The notes beneath the pieces are model-generated. The model saw nothing but the letters and a program-made list of their open reading frames with translations. It was not told the DNA's origin and searched no databases. From Ryuthela nishihirai (taxonomy: Eukaryota; Arthropoda; Arachnida; Araneae; Heptathelidae), in NCBI GenBank assembly GCA_038380435.1, contig JAWZYU010000009.1:61099901-61163900 (forward strand): 64,000 nt of DNA, in the 5' to 3' direction. Positions 33,972 to 42,920 of this stretch are shown here, piece after piece (positions within the stretch are counted from its first letter, which is position 1; each line of letters starts with the position of its first letter). Both the position numbers and the translations under genes were made by a program.

Positions 33972-34052
33972 ACGTCATGTGACCACGATGTATGGTATAA
34001 ATCAGGAAGAACAGCTCGTCGATCATCAGTTAGAATTGGATTTAGCGTCACA

Positions 34053-34725
34053 AGGGGCAAAACGAGCAACTTGAGAGACTTTTAACGTCGAATGATAGTT
34101 GGTGCTAGGCGTGCCGGTTCTAACCTCTCTCAATATGGTTGTCCTCTTGGACTTTTCACGCACAACCGTTTCAAGGTTTTACCAAGAATGGTATGAAAAG
34201 CAAAAAAAAAAAATTACCAGTGATCTGCGATCCTCTGGATGAAAATAGCTTGTGGATAAGAAGGGTCAATGGAGACTGGCGAGAATTGTGCAAGCCAACA
34301 GACGTCCACAACCAGGCAAATCACAGCAGAATTAAACATTGATGTACAAAATGTCATCTCTGAATGCACCATGTATCGGACTTGTCACGAATGGACTACA
34401 ACTGCCGCCGACCATGTCAAGTGTCGATGTTGTCAGCAAAGAACACGAAAGCTCGTCACCAATGGGCACAAGAGCATCGACACTAGAGAGTTGAGGACTA
34501 GAAAAAGGTAGCCTGGTCGGGAGGTATACTGTTATAAAAGGAAATCAACTAAACTAATCAAGGTTCATTTTGCATTATGCTGATGTAACGATCAGAATTT
34601 GTCGCAAGCAACATGAGACCATTGAGCCATCTTGTTTGGTGTCAACAGTACAGGCCGCTGGTGGAGGTGTGATGATCTACGAACAATCTGCAGTCAGCCA
34701 CAATATTTTGTAGTTTCACCTCTGG
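34053..34725 (+). pseudogene. Tc1-like transposase, N-terminal to middle part
   Basis: The start codon appears mutated (agg before GKTSNLRDF). The recognisable order is GKTSNLRDF*RRMIVGARRA, FSRTTVSRFYQEWYEK, LVDKKGQWRLARIVQANRR, ISECT.YRTCHEW and, after a gap, RKQHETIEPSCLVSTVQAA then GGGVMIY near 34605-34675. These are the helix-turn-helix region and the segment between the first and second catalytic acids of a Tc1 transposase. The block with the first Asp has been lost, and the second and third acids are missing because the copy is truncated. Confidence 0.85.
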
Positions 34726-34759
34726 AATCGGGAGAAAAAATCCTTTCCACTATTAACTC

Positions 34760-36185
34760 ATGCTCGATTGGAATTATTAAATATCAATCACTCCCCTTCA
34801 ATGAGATAAACGCCTACAATTCCGCCATGGATATATCCGCCATACAAAATTCCTGCTGACTCTCTCAGTTTTCAGCACCTATCTTCATAACTTACTCTCA
34901 TTATTAGATCATATTTTTTACTCCGAATTAAAACAAAAATGACCAGAAGCCGTCTAGATCGGAACTGATGCTTAGTATCTGAACAACAAACTGGAACCGG
35001 CCTCGCTTGCCCTTACACGAAATCTTCATATGTGAAAAATTACAACAGGAACATCCATATTCTCAGCTGAAGATACAGCACTGATCATGGCCGTCACCTT
35101 TATTATTCAAAAAAATAATCATTTTCTCCCATTATCTGACTCCAGATCGATGCTCTTAGCACTTAATAACATATCGAGAAAAATCACACAGAGCTATTCT
35201 TGATCTTCATCATTCTCTTCCGGAAGCAACGTCTGGGCTACTTCAATTACTTTATTTGGGTTCCCAGACATAGGAACCTTGAGATCAATGAGTCAGCCGA
35301 CTCCCTGGCAAAAAGAGCAACAATTTTTCCAAATTTGTACTCTGAATCAACGTTGTATGCAGAGGATATATCACTCTGAGGATGGAACGGGGATCTCCTT
35401 CTCTGCCAAATTTGTTCCCACATGTAAATCGATTCCCTGTAAACACAACCAATGTATACACTTCAAGAACTAAGGAAACCCTAATAACTCGCTTACGTTG
35501 TCTCGATGTGGCACGACCTCAAGATTCCTCCACAGATCCCATCTAGCCAATAACACTGATTGTCCCAATTGTAGACAACGTGAAACTAACAGATCACGTC
35601 ATTCTCCATTGTCCATGCTTGGATATAACGTAAGACCTTCAATGATCACATTCTTCAAACCAATGGATTGAAAATATACACCCCTTATGAATGGCGGAAC
35701 AGTTTCTCTCTACCCTAAAAAATCTAGATTCCCAAGTTAAAAACCTTCATCAGACTTCCACGTAGATTTTGCTAAAAACTCTCGATTACATCATGAAATA
35801 CATTGATTTTTTTTATGATACTTGTAATAATCCTTAGCCATTTCTGCCAACCTCTTCGGTACAGTCGCTTAAAAAAAGTATCCAAACACTATGGTTGATT
35901 ACAGAATTCAGAAAAAATATCTGTCAACGATTTTTTTAAAATTAGTGATCTGTAGTGAACACGAAGGTGCGATCAAGTACGAAGGACGAAGTACACTATC
36001 TGTAGTGAACACGAAGGTTGCCAGATCACTAATTTAAAAAAATCGTTGCCAGATATTTTTTCTGAATTCAGTAATCAACCATAGTGTTCGGATATTTTTT
36101 GAGCGACTGTACTCTACAGTTTGGTATAAAGCCGCGGAGCTAAACATCCCATGAATACAACCAAGACAAGACTAAGTTACCCAAC
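34760..36185 (+). pseudogene. Jockey/I-type LINE 3' region with RNase H remnant
   Basis: Broken frames encode an RNase H-like segment: IFSAEDTALIMAV near 35060-35100, LSDSRSMLLALNNI near 35135-35175, then FGFPDIGTLRSMSQ and ADSLAKRATI near 35250-35330. An LITRLRCL...CPNC.QRE...H.ILHCPCL block of the kind found at LINE C-termini lies at 35475-35630. The 3' UTR continues to about 36185 once the PalM element at 35862-36109 is removed. The 5' start is uncertain, between 34700 and 34800, next to the truncated Tc1. No functional protein is possible. Confidence 0.75.
35862..36109. mobile_element. Palindromic MITE (PalM) copy 2, 248 bp
   Basis: TA flanks at 35860-35861 and 36110-36111. The arms match copy 1, but the centre is changed. 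gtagtgaacacgaaggt occurs twice around a short unrelated gcgatcaagtacgaaggacg segment, so the perfect central CACGTG palindrome is lost. It is inserted in the 3' UTR of the Jockey/I-type fragment. Confidence 0.9.
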
Positions 36186-36495
36186 GAAAATTAAACTGCT
36201 CTCAATTTATAACTATTCTTAATTTAATAAATGTTGACTATTTTTTGCATCAGTGCTCACTACTTTCATCACCACCCTTGGCTTTACTATGCATAAATAA
36301 TACAGAAATATTCAGTACTTTCTTTAAAAGTGGGAGAGTTAAGCAAAAGATAGCTTTTTCACGTTTAACTACTTCCGTGAAGCATGTTTCAAAAAATACA
36401 CATTTTTATCTCGTTTTCAAAGGAAACGAGATAATAGTTTCGTTTTGTAGTCTGTCTGCCTATCCGTCTGTAAATATCAAACTCTTTTGTTTAAA

Positions 36496-36883
36496 GGGGC
36501 GGGGGTGGCTCAGTCGGTAGCGCGCCAGACTCGTAATCTGTAGGTCCCAGGTTCGAGTCCCAGCTGGGTCAGCGTTGAGATTTATCTCCGCAAAATTCCC
36601 CGCCCTGCCCACGGTCAGTAAGGGACACCGATGGGCTTGGAAAGGCCGCCGTCCGTCGGATGAGACGTTAAGCCGTGGCCCCGTGTGCGGGAGAGCCATA
36701 CCCTGTGCACGTTAAAGAACAGGCTGGATGGCCTTGACGGGAGGCTACCATCTGTCTCCCAACAGCTGTTCCAGTGGGTCCCCTCCCCCAACCTTCTCTG
36801 AGCCTTCGGGGTCCATGTGACCTGACCATTTAGTCCATGGTGTGCAAAAAAGTGCCGCTCAGAGGTAAAACAACCCAACCCAA
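36496..36883 (+). mobile_element. SINE1, full length, 388 bp, with 12-bp target duplication (reference copy)
   Basis: The exact duplication cttttgtttaaa (36484-36495 and 36884-36895) fixes the ends: 5' ggggcgggggtggctcagtc, 3' acaacccaacccaa. A box tggctcagtcggtagcgcgc; B box aggttcgagtccc, an intact consensus. The head of about 75 bp resembles a tRNA gene, and a body of about 310 bp follows. It has no poly-A tail, so its partner LINE should recognise a specific 3' end. It is very similar to the 33585 copy. Confidence 0.97.
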
Positions 36884-36914
36884 CTTTTGTTTAAAACATA
36901 AATTAAAAATTCTT

Positions 36915-37750
36915 TTTGTGTTGGATAGATATTGATGAAATATTACGATATACACTTTCCGAATCCTCTAATGCTACAATTATGCCCTCTAGGGGTGGAA
37001 AAAGTTGAAAATTCCAGAATTTCAATCAAATATTGCAAACGATGTATTTATGTAAGAAATTTGAAATTTTGGTGGTGGAATATGAAGGCCACGAAGTTTC
37101 CATTGCCAACAATGAGTTGCCCTTTAGACCCAGAGGGGGTGGGAAACAAAACCTTTTAGTTTTAGCAGATAATTTTTTGTTTTTAGAGATAAATGAAAAA
37201 CTATTTTTGGGTTAGATAGGAATTGATAAAATGTTATGATTCACACTTTTTTAATCTTCCGAAAACTATAATTGCGCCTTCTAACAGAGAAAATTTGCAA
37301 ATGCATAAATTTCAAACGAATATTGCAAACTATTTATGTAAGCTAGAAATTTTAACTTTTAGTGGTGGAATGTGAACGCCATGATGTGTCCATTGAAAAC
37401 AATGAATTGACCTCTTTGACTCGGGGGGGGGGGGGGGGTTGTTTTAGCAGATAATTGTTTGTATTCAGAGATAAATGAAAATATCTTTTTTAGGGTTAGA
37501 TAGGAATTGATCAAATATGATTCGCACTTTCGGAATTTTTCGAACACTAAAATTGCGCTCGAACGGTTAAAAAGATTGAAATTTCCAAAATTTCATGTCT
37601 CAAATGATAGAAATACGAAATTTTGATGGTGGAATGTGAACGTCATGAAGTTTCCATTGGAAGCAATGAAAATGATAATTAGAAAAGTCTTTTTTAATTT
37701 GATTGATACTAATGAAATATAATTCGCATATTTCGAATATCTAGTAGTTT
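36915..37750 (+). repeat. Tandem subunits inside RepA, about 260-290 bp unit, 3 copies
   Basis: Each unit carries, in order, ggatagatattgat / gatagga-attgat, a gcacttt or acacttt block, aaattgcgc, aatattgcaaac, gtggtggaatatgaa / gtggtggaatgtgaa, and tttccattg with agcaatga or aacaatga. The units are diverged from one another and shortened towards the right. Confidence 0.75.
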
Positions 37751-38118
37751 TAACATATACATATATATCTTTACAAATCATTGAAATGATGAAACAGCAA
37801 AATTATTATTGAGTTTTACAAATAATATGTATAAAATAGAAGTTTGAAAAATTAGTGATAGTTTTTAAGAGATGTTCCACTGACAGCAATGATCTAGCTA
37901 GTTTTCTGAGAGAGGTGTGGGTAATGCAACTTTTTAGATTTAAGAATTAAAAGAGATAGAAGAATTAAAAGACGAAAACGTTTATGTTGCAAACTAAAAC
38001 TTTTAAGGAATGAAACAGTAGGTAGAGGAAAACCTTCATTCTATTTGAAAACGAGATTCTCATATGCGCCAAAAGCGATATGCGTTCTTCTAGTTCTTTA
38101 TATTTGAAACCAGTGGTA

Positions 38119-38172
38119 CAGTCGCTCAAAAAAGTATCAACCGTAGTGTTCGGATACTTTTTTGAGCGACTG
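38119..38172. mobile_element. Palindromic MITE (PalM) copy 3, 54-bp mini-form
   Basis: Only the outer arms remain: cagtcgctcaaaaaagtatc on the left, and cggatacttttttgagcgac then tg on the right, around aaccgtagtgtt. TA flanks at 38117-38118 and 38173-38174. The deletion removed the middle 160 bp but left a near-perfect hairpin with intact transposase-binding ends. Confidence 0.9.
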
Positions 38173-39098
38173 TACATTGAATAATGTCATTTGCTGGTAG
38201 AAAAAAAAATCTGGTAATATTTTATCGTGTAATATGCAATTTTTTGGCAGTATCATGAAAATTATGATATTAGTAAAATCTCATATTTTAATTAAAAAGT
38301 ATTAGTTGAATTTGAAAGTGGATTAATAAAAAAGGAGTCATAAAATTACGTGAAAATCTCCAAAACAAAACTAAAAACAGAAACCAAAAAAAAAACTGAT
38401 AAAATAATTTTTGCCACATTACGTTAATCTTTGATTTGTCAGCTGCATAAACAAATTCAAATGAAACCGTAAACAACCTTTTCAAAGTCGAGAAGTGGTT
38501 TAGAAATGTTTCGGTGTGGTTCTGCGAAACCGTTACCATCTGGCGAGGAGTTTTTAAACAAGATCTTTTAAACAATAGACTATATCGCGCTTAAGTGCCC
38601 GATATTATCGCACTGAAGTGCTTAAAGAATGACTACTTAGTAAGGTTTAGTTGAAGGGAAATTGAGTATATTTCACCAATCAATAATGCACGAAAGATAA
38701 TACACATTTTTTTCCGCTGCACCATAATCAAACATAGTTTAGGGAAGAATTTTGCGGAAACTACATGGAAAGACAGTGGACAATTTATCTGTAGAAAGCA
38801 ATATTTTCGAGTACATATAAAGGGAAGATCAAGGAAGGAATTTTTTTTTGCTCGCAGATTAGTGGGAACATGATAGAAAATCGTTTCAAAGACGTTTAGA
38901 ATGAAGCTGAAAGAGCTTTGAGGAAAGATTTGAAGGTAGTGGATCATAAACGTCGAGCAACATGAGATCCGAAAATTACATCTTCCTCCGCTTATATAGC
39001 ATTAGGATATAACACATCGATAAAATACACTTTATAAACTTGTATTTGTACTTTTCCATTGAACTCGGCAACAATTAAAATATTGTCAAGACTACATC
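38173..39098. other. AT-rich sequence, no gene recognised
   Basis: Minus-strand frames of 95 and 104 codons (38288-38947) have AT-driven composition and no domain. No repeat family recognised. Confidence 0.45.
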
Positions 39099-39300
39099 AA
39101 GGTTGTTTTACCTCTGAGCGGTACTTTTTGGACACAATTGGCTAAATGGCGAGGTCACAAGGAAACCGAGGGCTCAAAGAAGATTGGGGGAATGGTTCGC
39201 ATTAGACAGCTGTTAGGAGACAGATGATAGCCTCGCGTCAAAATCATCCAACATGTTTTTTAACGTGCACAGAATATGGCTCTCTAGCACATGGGGTGAG
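39099..39300 (-). mobile_element. SINE1 3' half
   Basis: Minus-strand copy from the 3' signature (ggtaaaacaacc, complement of 39101-39114) to the cacgttaaaaaacatgttgg and ccatattctgtgc region. It stops at 39300, where the PalM copy 4 begins with only a TA between. The 5' half was not found on the far side. Confidence 0.8.
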
Positions 39301-39303
39301 GTA

Positions 39304-39513
39304 CAGTCGCTCAAAAAATATCCGAACACTGTGGTGGATTACAGAATTCAGAAAAAGTAACTGGCAACATTTTTTTAGAAGTTAGTGATCTGGCAACCTT
39401 CGTGCACTGTACACGAAGGTTGTCAGATCACTAATTTCTAAAAAAAATGTTTCTAGATATTTTTTTCTGAATTCTGTAATCCACCATAGTGTTCGGATAT
39501 TTGTGAGCGACTG
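39304..39513. mobile_element. Palindromic MITE (PalM) copy 4, 210 bp
   Basis: TA flanks at 39302-39303 and 39514-39515. The arms run in to ccttcgtgcac / gtacacgaagg. The centre is gtgcactgtacac instead of the cacgtg core. It abuts a SINE1 fragment. Confidence 0.9.
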
Positions 39514-40340
39514 TACTAGTAAGAATGATATCAATAATATCACAGTGGGTAAAAAAATACTACGCTGCATTTGAAATTAAAATTGCTACACTGACATTCT
39601 TCGTAAATATCTTTTCTAAAGAGCTTAATATCAAGATATTGAGATTGCTACAGAGTTAAAATTAATTAAACATGAACAAATGTTCTAAACACGCCTTTTT
39701 TTAAGTTACTACCTGAAACTTGAAGAGGTAAAACGACGCATTAATCATATAGCTTAGCAGACACAAGTTATCGAAGCTGTTGTTTGCTACTTTCTGTTCA
39801 ACGTTATTACTTTGACGTTGTTCCCACACGAACAAGTTTCAATTTTTTAATTTGCTTCTTGACGAGGCAGTGTTTTTTAACTTTCTTTTCTTCTTTGACA
39901 GTGCATATTGCGAAATATGTTCTCGTTTGAAGCAAAAAAGGGTGGAAAACGTTACGTAATTTCGAAACAAACTTTCTGTAAACAATATTGATTTGACAGC
40001 TGCGACCTTTGGTATTTCCTAGAAACATACGAGACTTTGAACGTTGATATGAGGAGCTATGCAGCATGACAAGGTGTATCGATAATTATTGTTTAGAGAA
40101 AGACTGCAGAAATTAAAAAATATTCCGCCATATATGTAATTGAGTTGTTAAAATTAAAAAAAAAATATGTGAAGAAAGCACGTGAACTTTAATATTTCTG
40201 GGTTATCGATACTTTTCTGAGAAGTGAAGCTAAATTTCTTATGGTAAGCGATACAGGGAACGTAGGGTCACGTGATTTGCAAAATCAATGGTCATCTATG
40301 ATTACAGCGGTAAGGGAGAATCTGAATGCACTGTACAGTG
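39514..40340. other. AT-rich sequence, no gene recognised
   Basis: An 86-codon minus frame (39807-40067) has no recognisable domain. Confidence 0.45.
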
Positions 40341-40583
40341 GAGTTGGGTCGTTTTACATCTGAACGGCACTTTTTTGCCGCAATGGGCTAAATGACCAGG
40401 TCACAAGGATCCCAAGGGATTAGAGAAGGTTGGGAAAGGGGACCCACTGGATAGCTGTTAGGAGACAGATGAAAACCTCATGTCTAGGCTATAATACGTG
40501 TTTTTCAAGTTCACAGGGTATGATTCCCATGCAGACGGAACGACGGCTTAACGTCCCATCCGAAGAATGGCTGCATTTCCAAG
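40341..40583 (-). mobile_element. SINE1, 5'-truncated
   Basis: Minus-strand SINE1 from the 3' end (gatgtaaaacgacccaactc) to the cttggaaatgcagccattct region. The tRNA-like head is missing. Confidence 0.85.
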
Positions 40584-40763
40584 AAATAATTGAAGGCTAA
40601 TGTTCTTCAACTTAAAGAAATTGTAATCATGAGTCTTATAAATTAATCTAATGCGATTAAACAAATGAATTAATTATATTTATTAAAAGTTTCATATTCT
40701 CGATTTTAGGCCCTTTCCCCCAAAAAAGAAAACCCCAGAAACAAGCGGATGTTTTCACTTTGT

Positions 40764-40880
40764 TATTGCGCACCAAGCTCGTGATATGCAGTTCCCAAGT
40801 TTAAGTTCCAGCCTGGGTCAGCGTTGAGATTTATCTCCGCAAAACTCCCACACCCTACCCACATTAACCCGAATGGAATG
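40764..40880 (+). mobile_element. SINE1 head fragment
   Basis: Only the 5' part is present: gcgcaccaagctcgtgatat, cccaagtttaagttccagcc and gggtcagcgttgagatttat. It ends near ctacccacattaaccc. The A box is mostly lost. Confidence 0.75.
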
Positions 40881-41803
40881 AGGAAATTCAACTTTTTTTA
40901 CTTCAAGAGATAATAAAATTTTATTGGGATTGTATAGATATTGATAAAATATCACTTTTCACAATTTGCATTAATATTGTACATATTACTAATTATATAT
41001 TAATATTGTAATCTAACAAAATGAAATATAATAATAAGGGTGGTACATAATGAGTGATTAATTGTACGAATGTAAATGTGTCTAGAAGCAAAGATATATT
41101 TCAAGTTGTTATTCTAGTATTTCCCAATGATATTCATTATCCTACGTTATATTTGTACGCTTTGTAAAATGTATCATTCTCATGTGTTCTTATCAGTACT
41201 GGGAGTTCACTCTTAATGATAAACAGGTGAGCAAGTGTTATTTACTAGAGATACAGGAAATGTGAACGGAAGTGTTCAGATCTGCTGGGTTGAGATGCAG
41301 CGAGCGAGCCACCAGCATAAGGAGGTACTCTAGCTCCGTAACTATTCAGCTTGTGCATAGGTGATCGACATCTGTGTCTGGCCAGCAATGGCGAAGCATC
41401 CATGGTAGCAAGGCAAACAATGGTTCCCTTAAAATTTTCGTAAACAAAAAAAAAATTAAATTAAATATATATATATAAACGTTTTAACATAAAAGTAAAA
41501 GTATTTTCTTCACTTTAATAAGTTTATTCTAACACAAATTTTATATTTATACTCTATTCTTCAAATTTTTCCCGTTATATTATACTGTATAATTAACAGA
41601 AGCACCAATTTGAGAGGCCAGTTGAGATAGGAGTGTATGAAGAACCTCGCTTCATCGCTACTGCATTGCGCACAACGGAAGTCCCATTTTCCGTATTCAA
41701 CCAGCTGAAATTGTTCTTATGCACTCAACCAGCATTAAGTTTTCTCATGGACTCAACTTATCTTGTCGCTTTTTTATTATTATTAAATTATAAAATTAAT
41801 CTC
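40881..41803. other. Anonymous sequence
   Basis: RepA-like phrase gtatagatattgataaaata at 40932-40951. The stretch 41220-41420 is somewhat richer in G/C but has no recognisable coding content. Confidence 0.4.
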
Positions 41804-41885
41804 CCTATAGCGCATAGTGAGAAAAGTGTGATGATAAAAAATATTAAATTATTATCATTACACTTTTCTCACTATCTGCTATAGG
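41804..41885. repeat. Long hairpin, 33-bp arms
   Basis: 41804-41836 (cctatagcgcatagtgagaa ...) pairs with 41853-41885 across a 16-nt AT loop, with about three mismatches. No flanking target duplication was seen. Confidence 0.9.
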
Positions 41886-42170
41886 TCGCTAAAGTGTTCG
41901 TTCTGTAATTAGATTCTGCCATTTTCATTCTCCATCAAGTCGTCAGAGTCAAGACAAAGGTAAGTGTAATTATTTTTTAACATTTTTTAGGAAAATGTAA
42001 ACTGGCTTTATCCTTAACTGTCGTATGCTTTCACTAATTCCAAATTATAAGAAATAAAATTAAGAATTTCTTATTTATTAATATTTTGTGGGCCAAAGTT
42101 AATCATGCTTTTCCCGTTCAGATATAATCCAAGCTTAATTTCCTCAGTGCAGATTTGCTAAACAGATAAA

Positions 42171-42366
42171 CTTTATCACTAAGTTTTACTGTTTTCATCA
42201 TTATCGTAATAACGAGATATTTTAATTTCTGCTATAGGTATAATAGAAGGGAAAAAATCTTCATACAACTTTATCACTAAGTTTTACTGTTTTCATCATT
42301 ATCGTAATAACGAGATATTTTAATTTCTGCTATAGGTATAATAGAAGGGAAAAAATCTTCATACAA
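42171..42366 (+). repeat. Exact 98-bp tandem duplication
   Basis: 42171-42268 and 42269-42366 are identical (begin ctttatcactaagttttact, end aaaaatcttcatacaa). The absence of any difference marks it as recent, or as an assembly or slippage event. The sequence is otherwise anonymous. Confidence 0.95.
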
Positions 42367-42920
42367 TTTTTTGGGGACAATGTGGAGTTACTGACTAATA
42401 TTACAATTCGTCAATGCTATACTCAGTATATATGAAAAATATGGCATGTGAAACATTTGCGCATCAAGACTATAACCAATGTATTATCGTTCGCTAAGCT
42501 TAAAGTTGTATCGCTGTACCCATTGAATTCACTACATTCAAATATATGCAATTAGATGCATTGAAAAGTTTTGAAAGTGTAACAGAAACATATGAAAAAA
42601 ATTTTAAAACTCAAAAAGTTATGTGTAACTAATTGATAACAGAATTGTGCATATAAGTAATCGTTGAAATATTGAAAAGGACCTAGAGGCAGGTGCTCTG
42701 ATACAAATGTATTAACAACAAGGTTTGTACAACTATATTTTTTTACTTCTCTATTATTTTAAAGTAGACACAAAACTCAAGTGAATCTTTCCGTGTATAA
42801 AAATTAGCTTTCAACTACGTCAACATACTTTTTGTAAATGACATATGTCACGCACTGGCGAATACTGGAAGTTATTGCCAGATATTACGTTTTGTGGAAA
42901 ATTTTGATAGTAAAGAACTA
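42367..42920. other. Anonymous AT-rich sequence
   Basis: No feature supported. Confidence 0.45.

Larger units (their letters stand above)
33511..34730 (+). mobile_element. Tc1-like element, 5' part, split by a SINE1
   Basis: The left terminus is TA followed by cactgagaaagtgtatgtta then ttaggaacaccacccttcgtc. A closely related terminus occurs at 63961-64000 at the window edge (ctgagatgcc, agtttattaggtacaccacc). The SINE1 at 33585-33971 was inserted 74 bp inside, and with its 11-bp target duplication removed the Tc1 sequence is continuous. A broken transposase follows (34053-34725). The right half of the element is lost where Jockey/I-like sequence begins. Confidence 0.8.
36330..38100 (+). repeat. 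RepA dispersed repeat, longest copy (split by SINE1)
   Basis: The copy opens with an inverted pair tatctcgtttt / gaaacgagata (36407-36433) and tgtagtctgtctgcctatcc. After the SINE1 insertion it continues with tggatagatattgatgaaat and a series of tandem subunits (36915-37750), ending near tatttgaaaacgagattctc. It is non-coding. Other copies lie at 31200-32440 and, on the minus strand, at 55430-55790, 56460-56790 and 63310-63725. A poly-G run interrupts it at 37423-37438. Confidence 0.75.

Noticed and set aside
33577..34069. Several 66-103 codon minus-strand frames
   Set aside because: They lie across the SINE1 at 33585-33971 and recur in other SINE1 copies, so they come from the SINE sequence.
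37423..37438. Poly-G run as a biological signal
   Set aside because: Homopolymer C/G runs occur at 15731, 37423, 53140 and 59940 and are most easily explained by slippage or sequencing uncertainty.
38288..38947. Two AT-rich minus-strand frames (95 and 104 codons)
   Set aside because: Composition follows the AT-rich DNA, with Phe/Lys/Ile-rich products and no domain.
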